A stretch of 64,000 nucleotides of DNA from Vacuolonema iberomarrocanum LEGE 07170 (lineage in GTDB: Bacteria; Cyanobacteriota; Cyanobacteriia; Elainellales; Elainellaceae). The notes beneath the pieces are model-generated. The model was not told the origin of the DNA. It ran no database searches and worked only from the letters and a program-made list of their open reading frames with translations. Location: NCBI GenBank assembly GCA_015207365.1, contig JADEXA010000020.1, forward strand, positions 1 to 64,000. The letters are read 5' to 3'. Below are positions 6,801 to 14,702 of this stretch, one piece after another. The translations under genes were made by a program, and so were the position numbers. Every line of letters starts with the position of its first letter. Within the stretch, counting starts at the first letter, position 1.

Positions 6801-9128
6801 CTAGCTGAAGCGCCGTTGCAGGAACGGTAGGCGTTGATTGCGCTGACGCTGCGCCGTTTTTAGTTTGTTGCGCAGATATTTAACATCCACCGTTTCGCCG
6901 CCATAGCGCCAGTGCAGATAGGCATGGGAAATCTCGTCTACCAGATCGGAGGGAATCGACTGAGTATTGTGGCGCACGGCACGCCCAAACTCCAAAGGCG
7001 TTTGCACAGGCTTTTTCACCACCCCTTCAGATTTGAGCCATTGCACCATCTGTTGATAGAGCGCTTCCATTGGGGGGAGCTGTTTCAGCCAACGACGATA
7101 GCGCCAGCGCTGCCAACCGCTCCAGCCAAGCCATCCCACAAATGCAATGGCGATCGCCAACCCAAAGCCAATGAGCGCGCCAACCCAACCTTGTCGAAAC
7201 AGCAAGGTCAATCGAGCCACAATCCACGCAAAGACGCCAGCGATCCAGGCAAAGACCCCGTTGAGAAAACCAGCAACAGGCGATGGCAACCAACCCGCAA
7301 TCCAGTCCCAGAACTGACGCAAGACACCAAATGCTTGATAGTCATTGACCGTTGGTGGAATCACTTCCATCCCAGGAATGGGGTTGAAAGCAAACCATCC
7401 ATAACTGCCCATGTAAGCTTCGGTGAGAAGCAGGGCATCGGTATTGCGTACGACGTAGTAGCCCGTGAACGGGTTGAACTGGCTGGGCAAAAAGCCCGCC
7501 GATACGCGAGTAGGAATGCCGATAGAGCGGAGCATCACCGTCAGTACCGTCGAGAAATGGTCCGGATACCCCCCACCATATTTAAAGAGAAATGCTTCGA
7601 CGAGATCTTCGCTTGCATCGAAAAAGGGCAGATCCGTTTGCACGGTGTAGTTTTGCTTGAGGAATTGCGCCAGGTAGAGACTTTGTTCGTAGGGCGATGT
7701 GATAGGGTTTGGCGCATTGTCCAGAATTTCGCGCGTCCGCTCCTGCACCCTCTGCCGCAATTCAGCGGGTAGCTCCAGGTAGTAGTTGGTGACATCCTCG
7801 GGGTAGCGGCGGGTGGTTTCCTCCAGCCGAGTGCGATCGCGATAGGGAATCTGCGACACCACGGTGTAGGTTAGGCCATCGGTGAGGGGTAAAGGTGCTC
7901 GCAGTCCACCCTCCGCATCGATTGCGATCTCTTCGGTAGGGAAGTAGAGTTGCTGCGCCTCATACATGGCTGGAATCAGGTTTGGAAACTCTTCCACCAC
8001 CACCGTGTAAGACTGCACCACTTCACGCCGCCGCCCTCGGCTAATGCCCATGGGCAAATGAAAGCGGAATGACCAGCTCGAACGGGTCAGGGTTTCCAAT
8101 TGCTCCTCGTCGTTGCGCGACACTTCCCAGCCCTGGCCTGTGTAGCGATCAAAGGCCATGACCCGCATAAATCCTTCGGCTTGCGATCGCACCCGCATCA
8201 CCACTTGGGGTTCCATTTCGCCCCGCAGGTTCTGGTTAATGCGTGTATTGAAACCGTAGTAAAACTCGGGGTTTAGCTCGCCAGGGCCTGTTTCTGGGGC
8301 TTCTCCCGTGCCTTCGCCTTCCCCCTCGCCCGTCCCCGAAATTCCGGGACGCACATAGCCCGGATTGATCACCGTTTCTGGATCAAAATCCTCTTGCAAA
8401 TCGATCGGGGCGCTGACGGGAAAGTTACGGATTTGATAGCCGGGGAAGCGGGGCATGAGCGTGAAAATGGCCAGCCCCAGAGCCAAAGTGAGCAGCAAAA
8501 AGCCACTCATCCGTTTGGCGGAAAGATCGGACCTGACGCCCCGAAATCCCGAGGTGATGACCCCCAGGCGAGAGCGGTAGTCAAGCATGAGGACGGGAAT
8601 AGCGATCGCCACAAAGGCGAGCAAAATCGGAGCAAAGAACAGGGTCTGGCTGAGGGTTGCCGCAACGCCCAGGAGGATAATGCCAATCACCACGGAATAG
8701 CCCAAATCTTTGCGGCGCGGCAGGTCAAAACTATGGAACACCTGCAATTGAATCAGGAGTTCTGCTAGTACCAGTCGGGTATCGTTGCCGCCCTCCAGCA
8801 AGCGGATAAAGAAGAGCGCTAGAGCCACGAGCATGGCGATCGCGATGCAAAATTTGACCAGTATGTTGGCACGGCGACGGCGATACCAACTCCAGCAACC
8901 CCCTGCCGCACTCATGGGAACGGCCCAAAAGCTGATGCCGGGCGAATCCACCACATCAAGGGCGGCTACATCCACGGCAATAATCCCCACAATCACCAAT
9001 AGCTGCACCATTACCCGCAGCGGAATAGATTCCTCAATCTTTGTGGGAGGCTGCGGCTTGAACCGTTGCCATAGTTCTTTCAGCCGATTCGGCTGCGTCG
9101 TGTTCGACTGTTGAAATCCTGTGGACAT
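6801..9128 (-). CDS. Membrane-bound transglutaminase-fold protein (TgpA family)
   Basis: A 775-residue membrane protein. Residues about 35-235 contain five or six membrane helices. A large extracytoplasmic part follows, with a transglutaminase/protease-like core around residues 455-590 (YLAQFLKQNYTVQTDLPFF, GGYPDHFSTVLTVMLRSIGIPTRVSAGF). A last membrane helix lies near 635-675 (GWVGALIGFGLAIAIAFVGWLGW), and a C-terminal cytoplasmic DUF4129-like helical part follows. In the usual catalytic motif G-x-C the cysteine is replaced: the sequence reads GGGYPDHFS, so the Cys of the Cys-His-Asp triad appears absent. The DHFSTVLTVMLRSIGIPTR stretch (in part) is otherwise typical. A glycine/glutamate-rich linker (GTGEGEGEGTGEAPETG) follows the first membrane block. 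Probable role in the cell envelope; activity uncertain because of the missing Cys. Confidence 0.85.
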   Translation of the reverse strand: MSTGFQQSNTTQPNRLKELWQRFKPQPPTKIEESIPLRVMVQLLVIVGIIAVDVAALDVVDSPGISFWAVPMSAAGGCWSWYRRRRANILVKFCIAIAMLVALALFFIRLLEGGNDTRLVLAELLIQLQVFHSFDLPRRKDLGYSVVIGIILLGVAATLSQTLFFAPILLAFVAIAIPVLMLDYRSRLGVITSGFRGVRSDLSAKRMSGFLLLTLALGLAIFTLMPRFPGYQIRNFPVSAPIDLQEDFDPETVINPGYVRPGISGTGEGEGEGTGEAPETGPGELNPEFYYGFNTRINQNLRGEMEPQVVMRVRSQAEGFMRVMAFDRYTGQGWEVSRNDEEQLETLTRSSWSFRFHLPMGISRGRRREVVQSYTVVVEEFPNLIPAMYEAQQLYFPTEEIAIDAEGGLRAPLPLTDGLTYTVVSQIPYRDRTRLEETTRRYPEDVTNYYLELPAELRQRVQERTREILDNAPNPITSPYEQSLYLAQFLKQNYTVQTDLPFFDASEDLVEAFLFKYGGGYPDHFSTVLTVMLRSIGIPTRVSAGFLPSQFNPFTGYYVVRNTDALLLTEAYMGSYGWFAFNPIPGMEVIPPTVNDYQAFGVLRQFWDWIAGWLPSPVAGFLNGVFAWIAGVFAWIVARLTLLFRQGWVGALIGFGLAIAIAFVGWLGWSGWQRWRYRRWLKQLPPMEALYQQMVQWLKSEGVVKKPVQTPLEFGRAVRHNTQSIPSDLVDEISHAYLHWRYGGETVDVKYLRNKLKTAQRQRNQRLPFLQRRFS

Positions 9129-9270
9129 AGCCTCAATTCAACCTACTTCGCCTCTGGTGTGCCTCGGTCGTCGCTCCTCATCCTAGCGATTTCACACCCC
9201 TAGCTGCCACATTATCCGGCGACATGTGACGTGGCCAACATATTCCAAGGTCGCCTCCATAGCCTTCCTC

Positions 9271-9363
9271 ATTTAGATTAGGATAGATTATTTTCTTGAA
9301 AGTCCCGCGCAGCGGGACTTTCAAGAAAATAATTGGTTTTTATCTCAGCGCGTAGCGCTATAG
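9271..9363. repeat. Palindromic repeat family B, copy 1
   Basis: Left flank ATTTAGATTAGGATAG, then a perfect 22-bp stem (9287-9333, ATTATTTTCTTGAAAGTCCC and onward), then the right flank ending GCGTAGCGCTATAG. Other copies are at 19109-19194 and 63022-63138, with an inverted partial copy at 3918. The right flank overlaps the last six codons of the potA gene, so the repeat supplies the end of the protein (YSATR, stop). Confidence 0.85.
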
Positions 9364-10442
9364 TCCACAATCTGGCAATCATCAGGGTTCCAGCCCAGCT
9401 CAACCTCACCGGGCTGCAGAGCGGTATGGCCGAGTTGGGTGACGCGCAGGGTTCCTAGAGGGGTTTCGATAGTAGCTTCGAGCAGTTGCCCAATATAGGT
9501 GAGGTGGGTGAGTTGTCCAGAGAGGCGATTGGGAAGTGCGGTATCGGGGTTCAACTGGAGGCGTTCTGGACGGATCATTAGGGTTGCGTCGGTTCCTTTT
9601 TGCAGGGGGATGGCTGCGTTTGGCTGTCGATGCACCGTGAAGCTCGCTCCCTGCGTTTGCAGGGTCGCGGTCGTATCGCTTAGGTCGGCGATCGCCCCCT
9701 GCAAAAAGTTCGCTTTTCCTACAAACTGCGCCACAAACAGGTCGGCAGGATGGTTGTAGATCTCGCGCGGCGTGCCGACTTGCTTGACCTGGCCGTTGTG
9801 CATCACGGCAATGCGATCGCTCAGAGCCATGGCCTCTTCTTGATCATGGGTGACATAGATGAAGGTGAGATTGGTTTCCTGTTGCAGGGCACGGAGTTCT
9901 TGCCGCACTTCTTCGCGAATCTTGGCATCCAGGGCGGAAAGGGGTTCGTCGAGCAGCAACACTTTGGGGCGGTTGATCAGCGCCCGAGCTAGGGCGACCC
10001 GCTGTTGCTGCCCGCCAGACAATTGAGCCGGTCGGCGATCGCCTAGGTCAGGAATGCGAAACATTTTCAGGGTTTCCTGAACTCGCTCGGCGATCGCACT
10101 TTGGGGTTCTTTGGCCAACTTCAGGGGATAGGCGATGTTTTCGACCACCGTCATGTGGGGAAACAGGGCATAGCTCTGGAACACCGTGTGGACATCGCGA
10201 CGGTAGGCGGGGAGCTGGGTCACGTCTTTGCCCCCCAGATAAACATGCCCAGCCTCGGGTAGCTCAAATCCGCCAATCAGCCGCAGCGTCGTCGTTTTGC
10301 CAGATCCACTGGAGCCCAGTAGCGAAAAGAACTCCCCCGGCTGGACATCCAAGGTTACCTCTCGCATAGCGTACACGGGATGCGCCGCTGTGCCATAAAC
10401 TTTGCTGACGCGATCGAGGTAAACGAGACGCTGGTCTTTCAT
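9345..10442 (-). CDS. potA: ABC transporter ATPase, spermidine/putrescine type (PotA)
   Basis: A 365-residue ATPase. Walker A is GSSGSGKTTTLRL, the signature is LSGGQQQRVALARAL, Walker B is VLLLDEPLSALDAKIREE, and the switch is YVTHDQEEAMALSDRI. A C-terminal TOBE regulatory domain follows (about residues 275-360, with LMIRPERLQL and GEVELGWNPDDCQIVDY). This is the layout of PotA/CysA-type importers. The ATG at 10442 (MKDQRLVYLDRVSKVYG) is preferred over a TTG 14 codons upstream. It lies 93 bp downstream of the permease gene in the same direction and forms a two-gene unit. The stop codon and last residues come from a palindromic repeat. No substrate-binding protein or second permease is adjacent. 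Confidence 0.9.
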   Translation of the reverse strand: MKDQRLVYLDRVSKVYGTAAHPVYAMREVTLDVQPGEFFSLLGSSGSGKTTTLRLIGGFELPEAGHVYLGGKDVTQLPAYRRDVHTVFQSYALFPHMTVVENIAYPLKLAKEPQSAIAERVQETLKMFRIPDLGDRRPAQLSGGQQQRVALARALINRPKVLLLDEPLSALDAKIREEVRQELRALQQETNLTFIYVTHDQEEAMALSDRIAVMHNGQVKQVGTPREIYNHPADLFVAQFVGKANFLQGAIADLSDTTATLQTQGASFTVHRQPNAAIPLQKGTDATLMIRPERLQLNPDTALPNRLSGQLTHLTYIGQLLEATIETPLGTLRVTQLGHTALQPGEVELGWNPDDCQIVDYSATR

Positions 10443-10500
10443 GGCAATCGGCTGAAGGGGGAGGGTGGGGTGCTGGGAGAACAATAGCAGTGGGATAAAA

Positions 10501-10525
10501 CCACAGAGGCACAGAGGTCACAGAG
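10501..10525. repeat. CACAGAGG-type short repeat (family G)
   Basis: CCACAGAGGCACAGAGGTCA and a further CAGAG form overlapping 7-8 bp units in the potC-potA gap. Related stretches are at 17767-17836, 34250-34272 and 59688-59759. Confidence 0.6.
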
Positions 10526-10534
10526 ATGTTTACT

Positions 10535-11410
10535 TTAGGCTGAGTCGCGAGCAGAAATCCGTTGGCTGAGTAACACGAGGACGGTACTGGTGAGCAGGAC
10601 AACGGTGGCGATCGCCGCAATTTCGGGGGTGATAGATGTGCGGAGGCGTCCCCAAATCTCCATTGGCAGGGTGTTGTCCCGTCCTGTCAGGAAAATCGTG
10701 ACCACGACCTCGTCAAAGGACAGGGTAAAGGCCAGGAGTGCCGCTGCAATGACGGCACTGCGGATGTAGGGAAATACGACATCTAGAAATACCTGGGCGG
10801 GTTTTGCTCCCAGGTCATAGGCCGCTTCCTCCAGGCTACGGGGAAACTGCCCCAGGCGGGTCAGCAATGGCCCCAGGGCGACGGGAATGCCAAACACCAC
10901 ATGCCCCAGAATCACGGTGCCGAGAGATAGGCCAAAGCCCAGGTCTGAAAAAAAGGCCAGCATCGCCACTCCCGTAACGATACCGGGAAGCAGAATGGGC
11001 AAATTTAGCGCGATGCGGAAGGCAGAACGACCAGGAAACCGATAGCGATAGATGGCGAACGCGGCCAGGAGTCCGAAGACGGTTGCCAAAACCGTTGCTA
11101 TCCCCGCTACTTTCAAGGAGTTCCACAGGGAGTCGCGGAGGGGTTCATCCTGCAATGCCGTGATGTACCAGTCGAAGGTCAGCCCCCGGATGGGTAATGC
11201 CAAAATCCGTGAGTCGTTGAAGCTCATCATCACCAAGACGGCGATCGGTAAGTAAAGAAACCCAAAGACGAGCGTTGCCCATCCGGCCAACAACCATGAG
11301 GGTCGGGCTGAGCGAGGCTGCGGTACCATTCCAGATTCGGTCGGGATAGAAGTTTGAACGGTAGCGGATGGAGCGGGCAAAGACTCAGACATCGACGAGA
11401 ACTCAGACAT
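10535..11410 (-). CDS. potC: ABC transporter inner-membrane permease, PotC type
   Basis: A 291-residue permease with six membrane helices in the BPD_transp_1 fold. A long, poorly conserved N-terminal leader (about 38 residues) is followed by the first helix LLAGWATLVFGFLYLPIAVLVMMSF. The next part, FNDSRILALPIRGLTFDWY in part, is typical of PotC/YdcV-type permeases. The EAA loop that contacts the ATPase is visible as EEAAYDLGAKPAQVFLDVVFP (in part). The C-terminal half has SFDEVVVTIFLTG, also characteristic of PotC. It probably forms a polyamine or related importer with PotA downstream. The partner permease (PotB) and binding protein (PotD) must be elsewhere. An in-frame ATG six codons in is an alternative start. 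Confidence 0.88.
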   Translation of the reverse strand: MSEFSSMSESLPAPSATVQTSIPTESGMVPQPRSARPSWLLAGWATLVFGFLYLPIAVLVMMSFNDSRILALPIRGLTFDWYITALQDEPLRDSLWNSLKVAGIATVLATVFGLLAAFAIYRYRFPGRSAFRIALNLPILLPGIVTGVAMLAFFSDLGFGLSLGTVILGHVVFGIPVALGPLLTRLGQFPRSLEEAAYDLGAKPAQVFLDVVFPYIRSAVIAAALLAFTLSFDEVVVTIFLTGRDNTLPMEIWGRLRTSITPEIAAIATVVLLTSTVLVLLSQRISARDSA

Positions 11411-11496
11411 CTATACGGCCAATGAGTCGCCTTTTCAAGGCATAGCCCTATTTTGCCGGATAGCGGTTCCTTTCAGGTCAGGGTTTACTTAATAGC

Positions 11497-12639
11497 CTAG
11501 TCGAGGATGAGCTTGAGAATCGATAGATCATCCCCAAAGGTTTCGGTCTGGCTGAGCGCTTGAATGGCTTTGAGCAACTGATCGAGATCTGATGCCGTTT
11601 GCACATCTCTCAGCAGATCAACAAAGCTATTGAACGTCCATGTGGGGGGATTCTGTTGCCCCGGCACATCATAGACACCATCGCTAAAGACATAGAGCAA
11701 GCTTTTTTCGGGAATTTCGCAGCGATCGCTCATATACATTTCATCCGGCATCATCCCGATGGGCATTCCTGGTGTTTTCAGCTTTTCCAGGACAACCGTA
11801 CCATCCGGCTGGGGCGTGACCAATATGGCCGGAGGATGCCCTGCACTGGAATAGATGAGTTGTCGGCGTATGCGGTTGTAGACGCCATACCAGATGGTGA
11901 AATACTTATCATTCTGGTCGTCCATCTGGAAGGTTTCGTTGAGCGCTCGGAGGACGCTGTGGGGTTGGTAGAAGTTGACATTGGGCAGTGATTGCGATCG
12001 CAGCAAATTCAGCACTGTAATGGAGGGTAGCGCTGCCCCCAAGCCATGCCCCGACACATCCAGCAGATAAAAGGATAGATAGTCCGGATCGAGCCAGTAA
12101 TAGTCAAAGCCATCACCACCTAACTGGCTGGATGGAATAAAGCGCGAGTCAATTTCCAGGTGCTCTTGCAACGGAGGGGGAAGGAGCGATTGCACATAGG
12201 CCGCCGCTTCCGCCAATTCCTTTTCCAGCAATTGCTTCTGGGTTTGCAAATCTTGGCTCAATTGATGCAGGCGCAATCCTGCGCGTACCCGCGCCTGCAA
12301 CTCCGAAATATCAATCGGCTTGGTCAGAAAGTCGTCTGCCCCTGTATCGAGCCCCTGCACCCGATCCTCTACACTGCCTTTTGCTGTGAGCAAAATGAAG
12401 AAAATAGTGGAAAGTTGAGGGTTTTCTTTAACTTTCTGACAAACTTCTAGCCCATCCATGACGGGCATCATCCAATCGCAAATAATAAGGTCAGGGTGGG
12501 TTTCACAGGCCAGCTCCAAACCCTCTGCACCATTCGTAGCTACATCTACAGAATGACCTTCCTTTTGCAAGGCTTTACGCAGGACCAGCTGCATGTTGGG
12601 GTCATCTTCAATAACAAGAATCCGGGTTTGTGGAGTCAT
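11497..12639 (-). CDS. Response regulator with PP2C-type serine phosphatase (RsbU-like)
   Basis: A 380-residue two-domain regulator. Residues 5-120 are a receiver domain with acidic pocket IEDDPN, phospho-acceptor aspartate at about residue 55 (IICDWMMPVMDG), and conserved LLTAKG and lysine (FLTKPID). A short coiled segment (LHQLSQDLQTQKQLLEKELAEA in part) leads to a SpoIIE/PP2C phosphatase domain from about 160. Its metal-binding motifs are GGDGFDYYWLD and LLDVSGHGLGAALPS, with LLYVFSDGVYD later. Phosphorylation of the receiver probably controls dephosphorylation of a STAS protein. It is divergently transcribed from an RsbW-like kinase gene, the natural antagonist. The ATG at 12639 is preceded by an in-frame GTG. 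Confidence 0.9.
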   Translation of the reverse strand: MTPQTRILVIEDDPNMQLVLRKALQKEGHSVDVATNGAEGLELACETHPDLIICDWMMPVMDGLEVCQKVKENPQLSTIFFILLTAKGSVEDRVQGLDTGADDFLTKPIDISELQARVRAGLRLHQLSQDLQTQKQLLEKELAEAAAYVQSLLPPPLQEHLEIDSRFIPSSQLGGDGFDYYWLDPDYLSFYLLDVSGHGLGAALPSITVLNLLRSQSLPNVNFYQPHSVLRALNETFQMDDQNDKYFTIWYGVYNRIRRQLIYSSAGHPPAILVTPQPDGTVVLEKLKTPGMPIGMMPDEMYMSDRCEIPEKSLLYVFSDGVYDVPGQQNPPTWTFNSFVDLLRDVQTASDLDQLLKAIQALSQTETFGDDLSILKLILD

Positions 12640-12879
12640 CACCGACAGCTAACAAATTAAGTAAAGAAGCGTTCCGAGCATCTAGAAAATAGTTACAAAT
12701 ACTACACCTAGGTTAAGAATGGAATTCCGGGAAGATTTAATTTGATATTAATTGAACTAAATCGATCAATTATCCGGAAAATAGGGAACATTGAGATAGC
12801 GGTTGAGTCATTATAGTATTTGTCCTCAGAGACGCGCCGAGAGTACAGCCTACGGGTCAGTTGGATCGAGGGAAGAACC

Positions 12880-13353
12880 TTGACAGTATCCCAACGACAA
12901 CATATCCAGGTTAAGACAGAGCTGATTGCGCTCAATCAAGTTCTATCCTGGTTTGAACAATTTGACCACACATTTGTCCCCGAGGCTGTGTGGCTGCAGT
13001 GTCAGCTGGCTTTAGCTGAGGGGTTTACTAATGCCGTCCGCCATGCGCACAAGGGAAAGCCTGCCCATACCCCCATCGATATCGAAATAGGGGTGTCTGA
13101 AGAGTATATGGAAATTCGCATCTGGGACTGCGGCCCCCAGAGTAACCTAGGAGAGGTCTTAGAAACACTCTCTCAAGAAATGGATCGTGATGCTGAAGGC
13201 GGTAGAGGGCTCAAGCTCATGAAAAAAGTCGCCGATCGGTTGAGCTATGAGCGCTGCCAAATCGACGGCTATCCTCGCAATTGCCTAGAAATCGTCAAGT
13301 ACTACGCTCATCGCCCCCAGGCGATCGCCCACCTGCCTAGCGAGAATGCCTGA
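12880..13353 (+). CDS. RsbW-like anti-sigma/serine kinase (HATPase fold)
   Basis: A 157-residue GHKL-fold protein of the RsbW/SpoIIAB type. The N box is LALAEGFTNAVRHAHKG with the Mg-binding Asn; the G1-like motif is RIWDCGPQ, where the usual D-x-G-x-G is altered to D-C-G-P-Q; and the G2 motif is GGRGLKLMKKVAD. Such kinases phosphorylate a STAS protein and may sequester a sigma factor or other target. The start is a TTG at 12880 with GGGAAG about 6-8 bases upstream; upstream in-frame TTG codons also exist. It is divergent from the response-regulator PP2C gene, which supports a common switch. The STAS substrate is not adjacent; the one at 5257-5616 is a candidate. Confidence 0.85.
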   Translation: MTVSQRQHIQVKTELIALNQVLSWFEQFDHTFVPEAVWLQCQLALAEGFTNAVRHAHKGKPAHTPIDIEIGVSEEYMEIRIWDCGPQSNLGEVLETLSQEMDRDAEGGRGLKLMKKVADRLSYERCQIDGYPRNCLEIVKYYAHRPQAIAHLPSENA

Positions 13354-13467
13354 AACCCTGGGGAGAGGCGATCGATCTTTTTCACAAGTTTTCTCTCAAC
13401 AACAATTTTAAAAGCCTTGGAAGATTTGGTTTCTGGCTGCTCGGCTAGGAAGATTTAAGATTCACCT

Positions 13468-13577
13468 GAGTACAGGGCAACAAATCGAACCCCGGCTAAG
13501 AGCTTTAATTTTGTGTAGCGCGGGCACCGCCCGCGCTACACAAAATTAAGGGGTTTCTGGGTTTTATCCTGTACTTA
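13468..13577. repeat. Palindromic repeat family C, copy 2 (complete)
   Basis: The left flank GAGTACAGGGCAACAAATCG is diverged from the other copies. The core is a perfect 21-bp stem TTAATTTTGTGTAGCGCGGGC and its complement with a 3-nt loop (13505-13549). The right flank ends TTTTATCCTGTACTT. The outer ends GTACAGG and CCTGTAC are themselves inverted, so the element is a hairpin within a terminal inverted repeat. Confidence 0.85.
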
Positions 13578-13616
13578 GAAGATTCACACAAAACTTGCAG
13601 AACCTTAAGGAAATCC

Positions 13617-13672
13617 GTTGATTTTGTAGCCGGTCACGGCCGCAAAATCAACAAACTGCGTCAGTCCTGGAA
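13617..13672. repeat. Palindromic repeat family D, copy 2 (diverged)
   Basis: GTTGATTTTGTAGCCGG at 13617 pairs imperfectly with CGGCCGCAAAATCAAC ending at 13653. It is followed by TGCGTCAGTCCTGG, a diverged version of the family D right flank TGCGTAAGTCC. The stem has mismatches, so this copy seems to be decaying. Confidence 0.65.
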
Positions 13673-13751
13673 GAGCTATGCCCTGGGATGCTTTTCTATC
13701 CTGCTGGCTTGCCATAGAATCTCTGGGAAACGCATATGAGGAGATTGCCAG

Positions 13752-14588
13752 ATGCGGTGGCAACTTGGGCGGCGGAGCCAAAATGTAGAAGTGCGCGGCG
13801 GTGGCGGAGTTTCCCGACCAGTAGCAGGAGGGGGGCTGGGCGTCATTATCCTGGCGCTGGTGGTCATGCTGCTGGGTGGAGATCCTAGCATTCTCTTGGG
13901 CTCTGGCCCTCCGGACCATAGCGCGCCTGTCCCTACCGATGTGGCGGCTGCCAACGATGAGCAGGTCGATTTTGTTTCTGCGGTGTTGGGCACCACGGAA
14001 GACGTGTGGGGCGACCTGTTTCAAGCACAGGGTGGGCGTTATGTAGAGCCCACGCTTGTCATCTTCTCAGGAGCAGTAGACTCGGCTTGCGGACGCGCCG
14101 GAGCCTCGGTCGGGCCTTTCTACTGCCCTCTGGATCAGCAGGTTTATATCGATCTGAGCTTCTACGAAGATTTGCAGTACCGTCTGGGAGCATCGGGTGA
14201 CTTTGCCCAAGCCTATGTTGTGGCCCATGAGGTTGGCCACCACGTACAAAATTTGTTGGGTATTTCTGGCCAAGTGCAAACGTTGCAGCGACGGGTCAAC
14301 CGCACCCAGGCTAACCAGCTTTCGGTCATGCTGGAATTGCAGGCCGATTGCTTCGCAGGGGTTTGGGCGCACAATGTCCAGTCTTATCTAGAAGATGGTG
14401 ATGTCGAAGAAGCTCTCAACGCCGCAGCAAGTATCGGTGACGATCGCCTCCAACGACAAGCCCAAGGCTATATTGTGCCCGAGTCCTTTACCCACAGCAC
14501 TTCAGAACAACGGGTACGCTGGCTCAGGCTCGGCATGCAAACGGGGGATGTGAATCAGTGCAACACATTCGAGGCCGCAAGTCTTTGA
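13752..14588 (+). CDS. YpfJ-type neutral zinc metallopeptidase
   Basis: A 278-residue protein of the KPN_02809/YpfJ zinc metallopeptidase family. The typical N-terminus MRWQLGRRSQNVE is followed by one membrane segment (GGGLGVIILALVVMLLGGD, residues about 27-45). The catalytic region has VAHEVGHHVQNLLGI, with the HExxH zinc motif in the form HEVGH, and a downstream acidic helix (LELQADCFAGVWAHN) supplying the third ligand. The conserved SACGRAGASVGPFYCP segment lies upstream and contains two cysteines. The protein is probably anchored in the plasma membrane with the peptidase domain outside. Substrates are unknown for the family. The length matches the family norm. Two palindromic repeats precede it. 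Confidence 0.9.
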   Translation: MRWQLGRRSQNVEVRGGGGVSRPVAGGGLGVIILALVVMLLGGDPSILLGSGPPDHSAPVPTDVAAANDEQVDFVSAVLGTTEDVWGDLFQAQGGRYVEPTLVIFSGAVDSACGRAGASVGPFYCPLDQQVYIDLSFYEDLQYRLGASGDFAQAYVVAHEVGHHVQNLLGISGQVQTLQRRVNRTQANQLSVMLELQADCFAGVWAHNVQSYLEDGDVEEALNAAASIGDDRLQRQAQGYIVPESFTHSTSEQRVRWLRLGMQTGDVNQCNTFEAASL

Positions 14589-14634
14589 TGATATGAGCGG
14601 CTTGACCCCCGTGACTCCTATCCCCTCGGGTTCA

Positions 14635-14702
14635 ATCGTCGTCGTCGGCTGCTTTGCAGCGGCCGACGACGATATTTGAGTTCTTCAACCGGATTTGATA
14701 TC
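14635..14702. repeat. Palindromic repeat family A, half copy
   Basis: A core hairpin (TCGTCGTCGGC and GCCGACGACGA around a 12-nt loop, 14639-14672) is followed by the family A right flank TTCAACCGGATTTGATAT (14683-14700). The matching left flank seen at 34366 is absent. The flank ends exactly at the stop codon (14701-14703) of the ROK kinase gene. Confidence 0.7.

Larger units (their letters stand above)
13354..13751. other. Intergenic region with two adjacent palindromic repeats
   Basis: This gap holds the best-preserved family C repeat (13468-13577) and a diverged family D repeat (13617-13672), 40 bp apart. A minus-strand frame at 13605-14024 is an antisense shadow of the metallopeptidase gene. 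Nothing else is recognisable. Confidence 0.6.

Noticed and set aside
6912..7772. Plus-strand 286-residue gene
   Set aside because: Antisense to the transglutaminase-fold gene; no motif.
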